A DNA stretch of 64,000 nt from Jaltomata sinuosa (Eukaryota > Streptophyta > Magnoliopsida > Solanales > Solanaceae): assembly GCA_003996215.1 (NCBI GenBank), contig QJPP01000309.1, forward strand, positions 124,001 to 188,000, given 5' to 3'. Under the pieces are notes generated by a model. It ran no database searches and was not told where the DNA came from. It saw nothing but the letters and a program-made list of their open reading frames with translations. The position numbers and the translations under genes were made by a program. How positions within the stretch are numbered: the first letter of the stretch is position 1; every line of letters begins with the position of its first letter. Shown here in pieces: positions 44,357 to 55,708 of the stretch.

Positions 44357-47300
44357 TGTCATGCCCTATTTTTTACCAAGGTTAGATAAAGCACAACTTA
44401 TGGACTCTAAAAGAATTTTTCATTATGTACAGAGTCGCCACCTAATTTTTAAGGAAAATAAGGAAACCTATTTTTTGATTATTGATATGTACGACTCGCA
44501 TTTTAATCCGCGAAAACCATTTGAGATTCTAGGTAAGGGTTCAAGTTATTCCGAAGGGAAGGTGTTAGGCATCCTTCGAAATCCATAAATGTGGTATCCG
44601 ACTAAACTTAATTTTTAAAGAGAGGGGAGGTAAAAAGATATATTTTTGAAAAGTATAAATATGAACAGTAATAAATATATATATACAAGTGCAAACAATA
44701 ATTTTAAAAATATGTACATAAGAGTATGGAAAAATGTATTTTTTATATGAGAAAATTTAGTATGTAGGAAAATTTATATGTAAGAAAGTATAAAAAAGAG
44801 TGTAAAAGAATGTATATTGTTAATATGAAAAGTATGTAAATATATTAATATAAATAGATACTATTACGAAATATATATAAGAAAAATGTGTAAGTAATAT
44901 ATGTCTAAGTACATTGAGTAAAGAATATAAAAATGTAAAGAAATGTATCAAAAAGATTTGTACAATGATTATATCGATTGACTTGCGTTTTTCATTATGT
45001 AAATATTGTTTCATTTTTGCAAGAAAAGTGAGTTTAAGAATGAGAAAAGAATATAAATTTTAAAAGTGTTTTTAACAAAAGAATGTGTAAAAAGGATTAT
45101 TTGTAAAGTTCAAGTAAAACTAATTAGAAGGAAAAAAGAAAGAAAAGACGTCCTATTGTTTGCGTAACGTAAGAATATTAATTAACTTAAGTATCTAAGT
45201 TAAATTAATTTATTTATAAAAGTATTTATGACTTAAAGTTTTGCCTAAGCACGTAGAATAGATAAGTAAATAAAGGGACACTCCCACCCGACACCCCAAA
45301 AGTAAAGTTTTCACTATATTTTAGTTTTTGTACAATTACAAGAATTACAAGGATATAAATAAAGCAATGAATTTTAGGGAGATCTTCAAACTCCTTTTAA
45401 TTATCGTCTTCGGGAAGCATCCTCACGTACCTGTATAAACACTTAGTAAAATATTAATAACAAATGAATATTTATCAATATCAGTTAAAGAAATACATAT
45501 ATGTATATAAACATAAAAAAAATAATTTATTATAGTGTGGGCTCAGATATGTAGTTGTACTAAGTTTTAGATACGCCATGGCTGCGAAGCATCGGTTGGC
45601 CACCCGAGATCACCTCGTCAAGATTGCGGATCATAAAACTTTTTATTTCGTCTTTGTAATAATAAGATTTCGTCATCGCCCAAACTTATTTTTCTCGCTA
45701 CGTATGTATATATGTATCCGTCTTTTTTATTGTGGAGGCCTCAAAAATCGACGGGAGTTTTTTCATTGGCCAATGTAGTGTAGTATTTGTTCGATATCAG
45801 TGTAATACCAAAAATAGTAAAGAGCAAGGACAAAATCATCCAAATCAGTCCAAAAAAATGTCCAGCAATAGTCATGAGCATCTCGCCTGAAAAGTGTAAG
45901 AAATCAAGAAACAGAAACACCAATAATCGAAGAGAAAAGAACAAAATAGTCAGAACCACGAAGCACAAGATTACAATCACAATAGAGCACATTAATCCAT
46001 AATCAATGGAGTTTGTCGAATTTAATAACTCCGGCAAGATCCGCAAACAATACAAAATAACATATTAACTCAATAAAATCAAGTTCACCGAAGACGTTTT
46101 CTCCGGCCAAATCTGGCAGATCCGGTCAGGGAGACGAAAAATCAGGCTGGTGGTGTTGAGGGAATTTCCCAACCAAATTTAGCCATTTTCCGGTGAGCTT
46201 TGAGCTCGCTGTTGAGGGAGAAAGGACGAGCCTCGTCGTGGGGAAGAGGGAAAAGGGAAGAGCAAGGGAGAGGTGCCGGCCGTGTGGTGGTGGCTCGCCG
46301 GTCATCACCTCCGGCGAGGCAGCGACATAAAGGGGAGAGCGGGGAGAGAGAGAGCAGGGGCGTTGGTGGTGGTGGAGTGCTTCGGCGTCGTGAGTTCGCC
46401 GGAGTTTCCAGGGGTCGTGGGAGGAAAAGGGGGGAGGTGTTGGCCGTGGTGGTGGCTCATCGTCTCCGGCAGCCGGTGATCAATTCCGGCGGCGGCAGCG
46501 AGAGAGAGAGCAAGAGGGAGCGGGGGCGTGAGAGAGAAAAAGTGAGGAGCGGCCGATATCTGATGGGTGTGCGTGTGTATAAAATCGTGTGTGTGTAGTG
46601 TAGTGTGTAGAATAGGTGTGTGTGTAGTGTGTAAATGTGTGTGTGTATATTTTGTCCCCCAAAAAATTAGCCCCCTCCCTCCCCTTTTTATAATACAAAA
46701 TAAAACCCCCCTTTGTTCAAAAAATAAAAGACTAATTCTTTTTATTTTTTAGTTATTATCCGATAGATTATTTACTCTATTAACCAATGTATAAAGTTTA
46801 TTAACCGATGGACGATAGCCCTATTCAGTCATGTCAAATGTCACCTTTATTAAAGGTGACAAGACCTTGACTTGACCTAACTTATTAACCAATGCACAAG
46901 GTTATTAACTAGAGGACGATAGCCGTATTCAATCATGTCAAATGTCATCTTTTTAAAAAGTTGACAAGACCTTGACTTGACTGATTCGTTGCTCTGCGTA
47001 TTAGAATTAATTTCTCCGACTTTTTATGCTTGCGGAATGTATTAGAGAATATAAATAATGTACAAAAATGTGTGTATTGGTATGTGATTAAAAAATAAAA
47101 TAAAATGTAATGTGTTTTAAATAATTGAAATTGTAGTATTTGTATTGTGTACGTGTGCGGATGACTGTAAAAAATATTGCGATTATCAAAAAATGTATAA
47201 TGACAATAAATTGATAAAATCCTAATATTTACAAAATAAAGGATAATTATCAATAAATTGTGAGAAATAAAAATATATCAATAAATTGATAAAATTCCTA

Positions 47301-47433
47301 AAATAAGGATGATTATCAATAAATTATTATATTTAATGAAAAATGTGTAAAAAATGTATTTTGTGCTCTTTAACGATCAGAAAACCTAAAGACGTTAATT
47401 TTAAGCACGGAGAGCCAAAATTGGGTGTCAACA
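44357..47433. mobile_element. Inner LTR (probable solo LTR) nested in the outer one
   Basis: It begins TGTCATGCCCTATTTTTTAC and ends AAAATTGGGTGTCAACA, with exact 5-bp target duplications TACCC on both sides (44352-44356, 47434-47438). The words ACAGAGTCGCCACCTAATTT and GAAGGTGTTAGGCATCCTTC near the left end are common in a Solanaceae gypsy-type LTR, as I recall it. There is no retroelement protein. A GC-rich, purine-biased island occupies 46190-46560, followed by a GT-rich run. Confidence 0.8.
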
Positions 47434-48284
47434 TACCCAAAAAGGGTATAGCAAGAGTAGAGTCAGTACAACCGTACATACTGGTAGGCATCATCGGTCG
47501 GCCCGAATCCACACGTACCATCATATAAGAAAACATGAAAAGCATGTAATAAGCAGTATAGCCCTATCCTCCACCATTTACCTTTACCAGACCCGATCTC
47601 AACCGATCGTCTACTCACACCCCCTTACCTCACCCCTTTCTATTCCTTCCGCTACCAACTCCCTTTCTCTCAAGTCTTCCGGGTCACGCTAAGCTTAAAC
47701 TTTCAAAGTCACACTAACCTCAAACTCCCCAAGTCACACTTCCTTAGACTTCCCAAGTCACACTAACCTCAGACTTCCCAAGTCACACTTCCCTTAGCCC
47801 AACCGCTAAATTCAGCTCTGATTGCCTCACCATTATCCTAGTCAACCTCCTATGACTATGCATCCAGAAGCCAGCCTATCCCTGTCATTTCAGACCCAGT
47901 ACACCCAAGGCACTACCCACAAGTACCCGGACCCCTCCCGGATCCCTGAACAACTCTTTACAGTATAACACCAGCTAGTCACACAATGTCAGACGCTCAA
48001 TCATTCCCCTACTTTACCAACCACATGTAGACCACTTCACAAATAAAGCAACAATCCACAACAAACGACCATTACACCTCATTACATATCCCGTACCCAC
48101 CCTGGATCCCCTCTAGACAACACCTAAGTGACAGATAAATAACCCGGTCTACACCAAGATCAACTCGTAAAGCAATGTAACAACTCGGCCTCTCAAGGAC
48201 CAAAATACACAACCACAATTCAAGTTCACGACCCGGTCTACTCAGGGAACCATTAAATAAAGATGCAGAAATACAAGAAAGTAA

Positions 48285-48440
48285 ACCCGTACCAGGCGTG
48301 GTACCCGAGCCAATCGTTAGTATTATCTCATACCAGGCGTGGTACCTGAGCCAACCGTTAGTATATTTTGTACCATGCATGGTACCCGAGCCAACCATTA
48401 GTATTATCCCGTACCAGGCGTGGTACCCGAGCCAATCAAA
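48285..48440. repeat. Tandem repeat with palindromic core inside the outer LTR
   Basis: Four copies of a unit of about 42 bases, with the core GTACCAGGCGTGGTACC and then GAGCCAA(C/T)C(G/A)(T/A)TAGTAT, stand in a row. The core is a near-perfect inverted repeat around GCG. In the third copy the core reads GTACCATGCATGGTACC, a perfect palindrome. Confidence 0.9.
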
Positions 48441-49590
48441 TGTCAAACAATCCACAGTCATAAAAATAAACAATCAACTTGTAAACCAACAAGCACAATA
48501 CAACGTTCAATTTACCAGATTGCTAAACAGGACTATTAGACATTTCTAATCATTCCCTAAGCAATGTATCTCATACAAATACTTAGATAAGAGTACTTAA
48601 ACACACAAAGCATACAAGAAGCAAACCATCACCTACCCTTATTCCCGGGTATGTGACCTAATTTCTAACCCGTCCGAAGACTAAGTCCCGTTTCTCCTTT
48701 TATTAACACACCTTAATAACTACATTGATTCCGAACCTTTTCAAGTCAATTACAACATGGGGAAAATCACCCCTTAACCTTGGTGATTTATCCACTCCTT
48801 ATTATCCTATTCATACGCCCAAAATCTTATCTAGGAATTTCCTCATTTTTATTACCCTTGTAGTTGCCCCAAGCATTTCTCGATTCCCCGAACCTTTCTG
48901 ACATCCCAGTCCCCAAAATACTATCATTTCCCAGATCAAGACAACACGTACAACCCACAAAAACATATTAGCATCTCGCCATTTTAACCGACCAATTCCT
49001 AGTTCACACACAATCAACACTAAATCCGCCAGACTCTGTGCCCGGATGCCTAATCATGGATTCTCCTTTTCAACTATACCATAGTACGAATACAAACAGG
49101 TCTATCTACTCAAGTGAAAACCTCGCCTACCTGGGCGCCAAACAGCTGCAAGGATGCGTTTCCGGCTCTGTGAAGGCGTTCCTAGCTGAACGATGGTCCT
49201 GGAATTCTCTTTTTCGCGTCCCTTCATCCGTAATCCTTCTTCCTCATAGTTCCCAAGTCTTGGAGCAGCATAAGAGGGTTTTTGGAGAAATCCTCGTATG
49301 GTTTTCAACTGAGGAGGAGAGATCTTTTATTAAAAACTCGTTCTGAGGCTTCTGCCTCCCGTTATTCCGCTATAACAGATGACCTTCTGCCATAGCGATT
49401 ATGCTATGGCGGATAAAATACCGCTATAGCGGAGTGACGTCAGCCTAGGTGATTTTCAAAAATCTGAAATTTTTCGCCACGTCACCCCACTTAATACAAA
49501 AAATATATTTTAAACTCATTTTTGAATTTCGGATCCGGTCGTTACACCTGCTAACGAGGTTGCCTGTGCACCAGATTGCTGTTATATATA

Positions 49591-50684
49591 CACTAGTTAT
49601 AGAATTTCGTGCGAAGCACGGGCCCAATAGATGTTACTTTTTTTATTTTAATTTATGTGACATAAATGAAATTTCGAAAGTCAAACAAGTTTTGCTTTGA
49701 TTATAATTTTTATATGTTTATAAATAATTTAAATTATTAATTATTACGACTTGTAGTACGTTTTACATTATGTTCAAATATATAAATTATTTGGAAAAGA
49801 CTTTTTAATTATTAGAAATCCTTTTTAATTTAATCTAATACTTATGTTTGTTTCTTATTTATTTCATCAATTGTAAATATATTTAATTAATTAAATCACA
49901 AAATTACAATTACTCATATTACTTAATTATACTTATTTATTAAGATATTAAAATAGAATACTTTGACGAACTAATTATTACTCCCTCCGTCTCATTTTAT
50001 GTGGCACCCTTTGACTTGACACGATGTTTAAGAAAAAAAGGAAGATTTACAAAACTTATGATCCAAAATAATCTTTGAACATTTGTGTGGTTGTAAATTA
50101 TTTTATTAAGGGTAAAAAGAAAATTTCAAAGTTAATTTTTTTTTAATTATAAAAAGGTGATATTCTTTTTGGAGTGGACTAAAAAGAAAAGTGTGCAATA
50201 TAAAATGGGACGGAGGCCTGGATAATTTTTTTGGGATAAAAAAGTTATCAAGTAGATGTAATTATCGCAATACTAAGTGGACTTGTGTCCATTCCTCTAT
50301 TTAATCTCAAGTTAACATCAATTTTGGTCTCTTTTGTTAAAGAAAGAAGTAAAAAATAAAATGGTGAGGACATGCTTTAATGGCTGAAGTTAAACGATTT
50401 GGATATGATTAGCTTTGGATGTGATTAGCATTGAGAGAAAAAGCAAAAGGTAACAACAAGAGAAAAAAAGTGGGAACACATAAATTCATCAGTGGTCACA
50501 TAGCACTGGAAAATGCATTGTAGCTTTTAAATGACTGATGGATGATGATGTAGACTAAAAGGCAGTTTAGTAAGTTAAATTTTAAATTTATACTGCAGCT
50601 ATAATATAATTTCTTTTCGACCAATCATATGACTGCATAAAATTGAAATGACGAAATTACCCTTCAAATTCAAAGCAAGAGCAT
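49591..50684. other. AT-rich spacer with one Stowaway-like MITE
   Basis: No gene is supported. A second, looser MITE-like piece begins at 49635 (TTTTATTTTAATTTATGTGA). The rest, up to the mitochondrial insert, is unassigned AT-rich DNA; its exact border with the insert is not sharp. Confidence 0.6.
49981..50216. mobile_element. Stowaway-like MITE
   Basis: The ends CTCCCTCCGTCTCATTTTAT and ATATAAAATGGGACGGAGG are inverted repeats enclosing the usual family words (TTTGTGTGGTTGTAAATTAT). It is one of the best preserved copies in the window. Confidence 0.88.
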
Positions 50685-52740
50685 TGCCCATCAGGGGCTT
50701 CGGGGATAGGAGCTAGAAGAACTAAACAAGTCCATTCTAAGGCCTCATATTGTCCATCCACATAAGTGTGACAAGAAGTTGGCAACATGAGCGAACTGCG
50801 AGGAGCCAACCCTAGTACGAGAGGACTGGGTTGGGCTAACCTATGGTGTACCGGTTGTTATGCCAATAGCAGCGCCGGGCAGCGAGAGAAAGTCAATATG
50901 ATATTTCCGTTGGTTTTTCCAACGAAACGTTGCACTTTTCTTCTTTCTCACCCACTTTATTCGCCAAACGAACGATCTTCGCTTCGCGGGAACAACAAAA
51001 ACCACCATCTCGCTTCCAGTCTATATAAAACTTAGCACAAGTCAGTCTGTCTGGCGTTTCCTCGTGTAAAGGACTACTCTCACCCTGTGGTCGACATTTC
51101 ATTCCCCTTAGTCGTAGGTGCTCGTTCTATTTTGATTTGAATGGGCCGGGGCTCCCTTGGTGTCAAAGAGCGAGTTCCTTTCTTGTCTTGCCCAAAAACT
51201 TTCTTTATTCTCATTAGAGAAAGACTCTCCCGCGGCAAGGTTTTACACATAGGGCCATCTGCTTTCTTTATCTCGCTTGCCCTTAGCCCGTCTAGCGCCT
51301 TTCGGTTGGGGTCCGCCCTGGGAGCCTAGCCATTTTACTCTACCTGAGTAATAAAGTGGAAATCCCCCTCACGATCGATTAAAAGAAAAGTCGCCTCCCA
51401 AAATAGAGTACTTAATCAACTATACTGCATTAGCATATCGGCAATACACGGTTTTTGTCTTAAAAGGATCCCCCTTTCCGGGTATAGGCGGGAGTGCTTG
51501 GTCGCTGGGGGTTCCTTTTCCTCAACCAATTCGGTTGTGTCAGCCTTGGTCTAACATTTTGTTATGAGCTGGCTGGACAAAGATGGATTGAAGGTCAGAT
51601 AGATTTGAGTTCAAGTGACACAACACCTTCGATCGACCATAGGGCCTATTCTACCCTTACCGAATTCATTCGCGAATTACTTCTGTATAAATTCAAAAAT
51701 TATATGTAAGAACCAAGCAACACTGACATCGACAACGGTAGTACGATTTTATCCGTTTAAGTCTTGGTCTACCGGGGACTAAAAAAAGGAGAAGCGTCAT
51801 GCGTCATGCTTTTGTAGACCAGCTAGTATACATTAAAGAAAATGGCTTCCTCAATTAAACTAGCTTCCTCATCTTCTCTTCCCCCCAACAACTTGGTACT
51901 CTCTTTCATATCCTCCTCCTGTTGGTGACTGACCTCTTCCTTTCTATTTAGAAAGTGGAACAGAACTAGCAGCAGATAGGCATTCAGTTAGCTTGAAAAC
52001 AGACTCGTAGTTAGAAATCGCTTCCTCAACAACTATCTTTAGAATGTCCTATCTCTCTCTTCAACGCTTTAAAACGAGTTTTAACCTGATACCTTTGCAA
52101 ATGCCATATCTCAACCCTGCTTGCAGCTCTATGCAGAAAGAGATCGTAGCAATAGAATGGTTTGCTACTTGGGATTGAGTCTCTCCGGTTCGAGCATATC
52201 CGGTTTCATATCCATATCTCGCAGATCCTGATTCTTCGATTACATAATACCTATCAGCAGGCTGGGTGTTTGTGGAAGCAGTTGACCAGACTGCAATCAC
52301 AATCGCCCTCTTGGTCACCCTTCCTTGCAGAATTTTACCAAAAGGGTTTATTCAGATGCACCTAAATTGTTCTCATCTATATCCATTTTCCGTAAGGATG
52401 GCGCAAAGCGCTCCACTTGAGTTAACTCAGTTATTTGATGGCATCTGCAAAAATAGCGCGGAGTTGCTTCGACTCAGAGGTAGGGAATTACCTCCGGAGT
52501 GAAACATAGCAGATCTTATTCAGGCTGTTATGGGAGAGGGCGGTTCCCTCAATTGTGGCATCGCCTTCATCATCCCTCGGTTCCTTCGAGTAAGAAAAAT
52601 GTACTCTTTCCCACCCCATTAGCATGCATATAACGGAGCAACCAGCCCCCTTCAACATCTCTCATAATGTGTTCTACTAATTCCGGGAAAGCGACATGTT
52701 GAAGAGGCGTCTGCTTTCCCATTTATTAGATATGATATAG
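50685..52740 (+). other. Nuclear insert of mitochondrial DNA (NUMT)
   Basis: Base composition changes suddenly to balanced GC without TE words. It contains the 3' part of a mitochondrial-type 26S rRNA and typical plant mitochondrial spacer words such as CTTAGCCCGTCTAGCGCC and TTCGCTTCGCGGGAAC. The pieces may have been joined from separate mitochondrial regions, since the rRNA breaks off abruptly at about 50883. Short frames here have no recognised protein. Borders are approximate. Confidence 0.65.
50791..50883 (+). rRNA. Fragment of mitochondrial 26S rRNA, 3' end (not functional)
   Basis: GCGAACTGCGAGGAGCC, then CTAGTACGAGAGGACTGGGT and CTATGGTGTACCGGTTGTTA followed by GCCAATAGCAGCGCCGGGC correspond to the conserved sarcin-ricin-like and terminal domain of large-subunit rRNA in plant mitochondrial form. 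Only the last part is present, and the sequence diverges after GGGCAGC. Confidence 0.75.
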
Positions 52741-52929
52741 CATTTATAGAATTTTAATTTTTTTATGAGAAAAGGAAAAACAGATGTCTTGATGGAGTAA
52801 AAACAGGAAAAAGAAAGCAGATGAAACATCACCACTGAAAAAGAAAAGAAGTATAGTAGAAAAGAACCTCACAGCTAAGGTAGAAAATCAACATATAGTA
52901 TATAGTCAGAAAAAAAAAGTGACTCCTTA

Positions 52930-55708
52930 GCATAAAAAGCCATATAAGCCAATTGGCGAAAACACGATCCATAGAAAACCCCCCAAAGATTACTATACAC
53001 TTTCCTTAGATCTCACCAACAATCCCCTGAATCCCAAGAACCCCCCACGTTCCCAAATCTTCACTCTCAGATCTCACCATTTTTACATCAAAGCTGCTTA
53101 AATGCAGTTACTTTAGGAAATTTTCTTTGCTTTCTTGATCTGGGGTGACTTGTTTTCTTGTGCTCGATCGGTAACTTACTTCATCAAGGTAGATTCTTTA
53201 CAACATTTTTGGTCATTTCTTGGATTTACTCCAATTGGGTAGTGTTCATTTTTTTCAGATAAGTTGATTCTGGGACTATCATTACTTCAATTGTTTTGTT
53301 AATTTTTCTTTGGGGGTTTCAATACTGTAAATTCTGTTTCTTTAACTTTGATTTGTCCCATGGTATCAATTTGTTCTCGTAGGATGCTATGATGTTTGGC
53401 TTTGACGAATGACCTGATTTTGTTTTGCTTGACCAAAATTTGATCTTGTGGAGCTGTTATTGGGTGCAAATGGATCTTCTAGCTTACTGTTTTGGTTAAA
53501 GATTATTTTTTTTCGGGAATTTGGATCCATTGCCTGATAAGACATTATTATATTGGATTTCCACATCTGATTTATTTAACTTCAGTACTTTTAAGGTGTA
53601 GCATACAAGCTATATCTACTTTTTTGGCATTTGATGTTGTCAATGAGAAATCATCCCAGAGTTTGGGAAACATGTAGCGGTTAGTGCTATGTATGTTCTC
53701 TTAGAAAGTAGCATAGCATTGAGTTTTAGTAGATGGTCAGGAAAAAAAGCTTACTGCATCAGATAATGGACCGAAGCAGCATTATCTCGCCTCGGGTCTG
53801 TGTTCTATAAGCAGAAACCCTTCAGAATTTAACAGTTGCAGCAGCTTGAATTTGTTGAACCTGTGAAAAGAATAAAAGGTTAGAGAAAATAAAAATGTAT
53901 CCTTATGAAATTTGTTGAACTGAAACATAGAGCAACATACATACTTAAGCAAAATTGTATTTCCTTGCTAGCTTTTTGATCAAAAAGTAAATGATGTAGA
54001 TTCCATGTTAGATATGATGGGGGCTTTGTGCACACTTTGTAATTTTTAAATCACTTTCTTAGTGCTGTTATACCATTTATAAAATATCATTACTTATCAA
54101 AAAAAAGAAAAGAAGTTCACTATATTGGAAAACTTGGACACAATTGTAATACTGTAAACTTGAAATCTATGTTTTATGTGGTTGACTTGAATCTGTGTGG
54201 AAATGGCATGTTTGTGTGTGTTTCGAGGCTATTTGGGTGCTGTAGAGGCAAACATTTGCTGGATTGCAAGTTTATAATTGTACAAATTAGGAAAATTTAA
54301 ATGAAGCTCAATGTCACCATACTTGTAACTTGGGAGTACTGTACTCATTAGTTTGAATTAATTTTTCTCTTCATTACTTCCAAAATAATCAGGTTTAGAC
54401 ATCTATGCTGATTGTCATTACCATATAATAACCAATTTTATCTACTTATTCAGAAAAGAAGAGAAGAAACCAACAAATTTGATCACACTTGATACATTTA
54501 ATGGACTACATCTTAACTCCTTTAAACTAGGACAAAGGGCTATTAATCAGGCTCATAATAACAGTAACATGTAGATTGTACGGATAGAGCGGTTCTCGTT
54601 GTGTTCATGAATCTAGAATCGTGCTTGTCTTTAATTTTGGAGTTCCATTATTCCTTGTGTCAGTCCAATGCAATAATTGATCACTAAAACCACAGCTTGT
54701 TTTCTGTCTGTCTGTCATAGTAGAAGCGCGATTCAAGCATTAAATGGTGCTCAGAATCTATTGGTTTAGTAGTGGATAGATTCGATGGTTATCTTTCTAT
54801 GATAAAGGCTCTTTTACCATAACTATCTCTTTACATTAAAGGTTATGGTATTGGATAAATTTTCAGACATTTGTCTGCAGTAATATGGTGTAGCAGGCCT
54901 TATGGACAATAAATATATATTAGTGAAGCGGGACTTTTTTCTGATCGGTCAAGGCTCTTGAGTTTTCCCATGTGTCATCAGTCCCCAATATTGATCTGAT
55001 TCAAAGGCCTGAAGCTCCAGTCCGTTCCTACTTCATTTATTTTGCTAATTCGCTTTTAAACATGGTGTAAGTTTGTAATTATTCTGGTTTGTATTCCTGA
55101 TCTTGTGGAAGTTTAAAATTTTGACCACCTTCCTCCCCCTCCCATGTCAAAAGAAGAAAATATCCATTTCTGGAAAATGTTCCAACACCATTTTGTTTTT
55201 GCACTTGTAGGGGTGAAGTTTTTGCGGTAATATTGTTGTTTCATGTTTGTGCCTCTCTAATGTAAATATCTGCACTGTTATACTTATCGGTAACCATTTC
55301 AGGATGATCATGAATTAGCAAGGTGACGTTTCTTTGAGGTTTTCCAAAACTTGACTTAAAGAAAGTTTTTTTGAGATTTCCAAACTCAATTTTCCAAATC
55401 TTCCAAAAACTCAAAAACTGAGAGATTTGAAAACTCAAGTTGGAAGTTTTTATAAAAATTTAAATTTGTTCCAGAAACAAGTCAAACAAACACTTCTTTC
55501 AAAACTAACGCAGAGTTTCTTACTCAGTGTTTGGAAAAATCCAAACAAACACCATCTAAAGCACGTCTACTTTTCTGTTTTTCATTTTGGTTGAACAGCT
55601 AGTTCACTTTACTGCAATCAAATTCTAATTTCACTGTTCATATTGTTAAATCTCTCATCTTTGCCATGATTCTTAGTGGTTTTCTCTCATTTGATAGAAT
55701 TATTTAAG
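52930..55708 (+). other. Probable 5' leader exon and first intron of the NAK-family kinase gene
   Basis: The stretch 52930-53187 is a pyrimidine-rich leader-like sequence (TCTTCACTCTCAGATCTCAC), with a possible donor CATCAAG/GTAGATT at about 53187 and an acceptor TTTGATAG shortly before the start codon. This is inference; a transcript would be needed. The intron has no recognised gene; at about 55310-55560 it holds a MITE-like inverted segment (TTCCAAACTCAATTTTCCAA against GTGTTTGGAAAAATCCAAAC). Confidence 0.4.

Larger units (their letters stand above)
44008..49546. mobile_element. Outer LTR (probably a solo LTR) splitting the second SINE
   Basis: It begins TGTCACGACCTAACC and ends GATCCGGTCGTTACA, with short inverted ends and the flanks CCTGT (44003-44007) and CCTGC (47 bases of SINE follow at 49547). 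These fit a Ty3/gypsy-type 5-bp target duplication with one mismatch. Without the nested element at 44357-47433 its length is about 2.46 kb. No gag, protease, reverse transcriptase or integrase was found and no second LTR, so a solo LTR is the best reading. Small repeats lie at 47690-47790 (AAGTCACACT words) and 48285-48440. Confidence 0.7.

Noticed and set aside
46200..46598. 132-codon frame with many Arg and Gly, plus overlapping frames on both strands
   Set aside because: It lies within the GC-rich island of the inner LTR; all frames are open there because of composition, and the translation is low-complexity with no domain.
48072..48473. 133-codon minus-strand frame
   Set aside because: Its repeated WYGIILMVGSGT-like words are the translation of the 42-bp tandem repeat in an LTR and not a protein family.
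51494..51709. 71-codon frame in the mitochondrial insert
   Set aside because: I could not recognise a mitochondrial protein in it; mitochondrial spacer DNA has many such chance frames.
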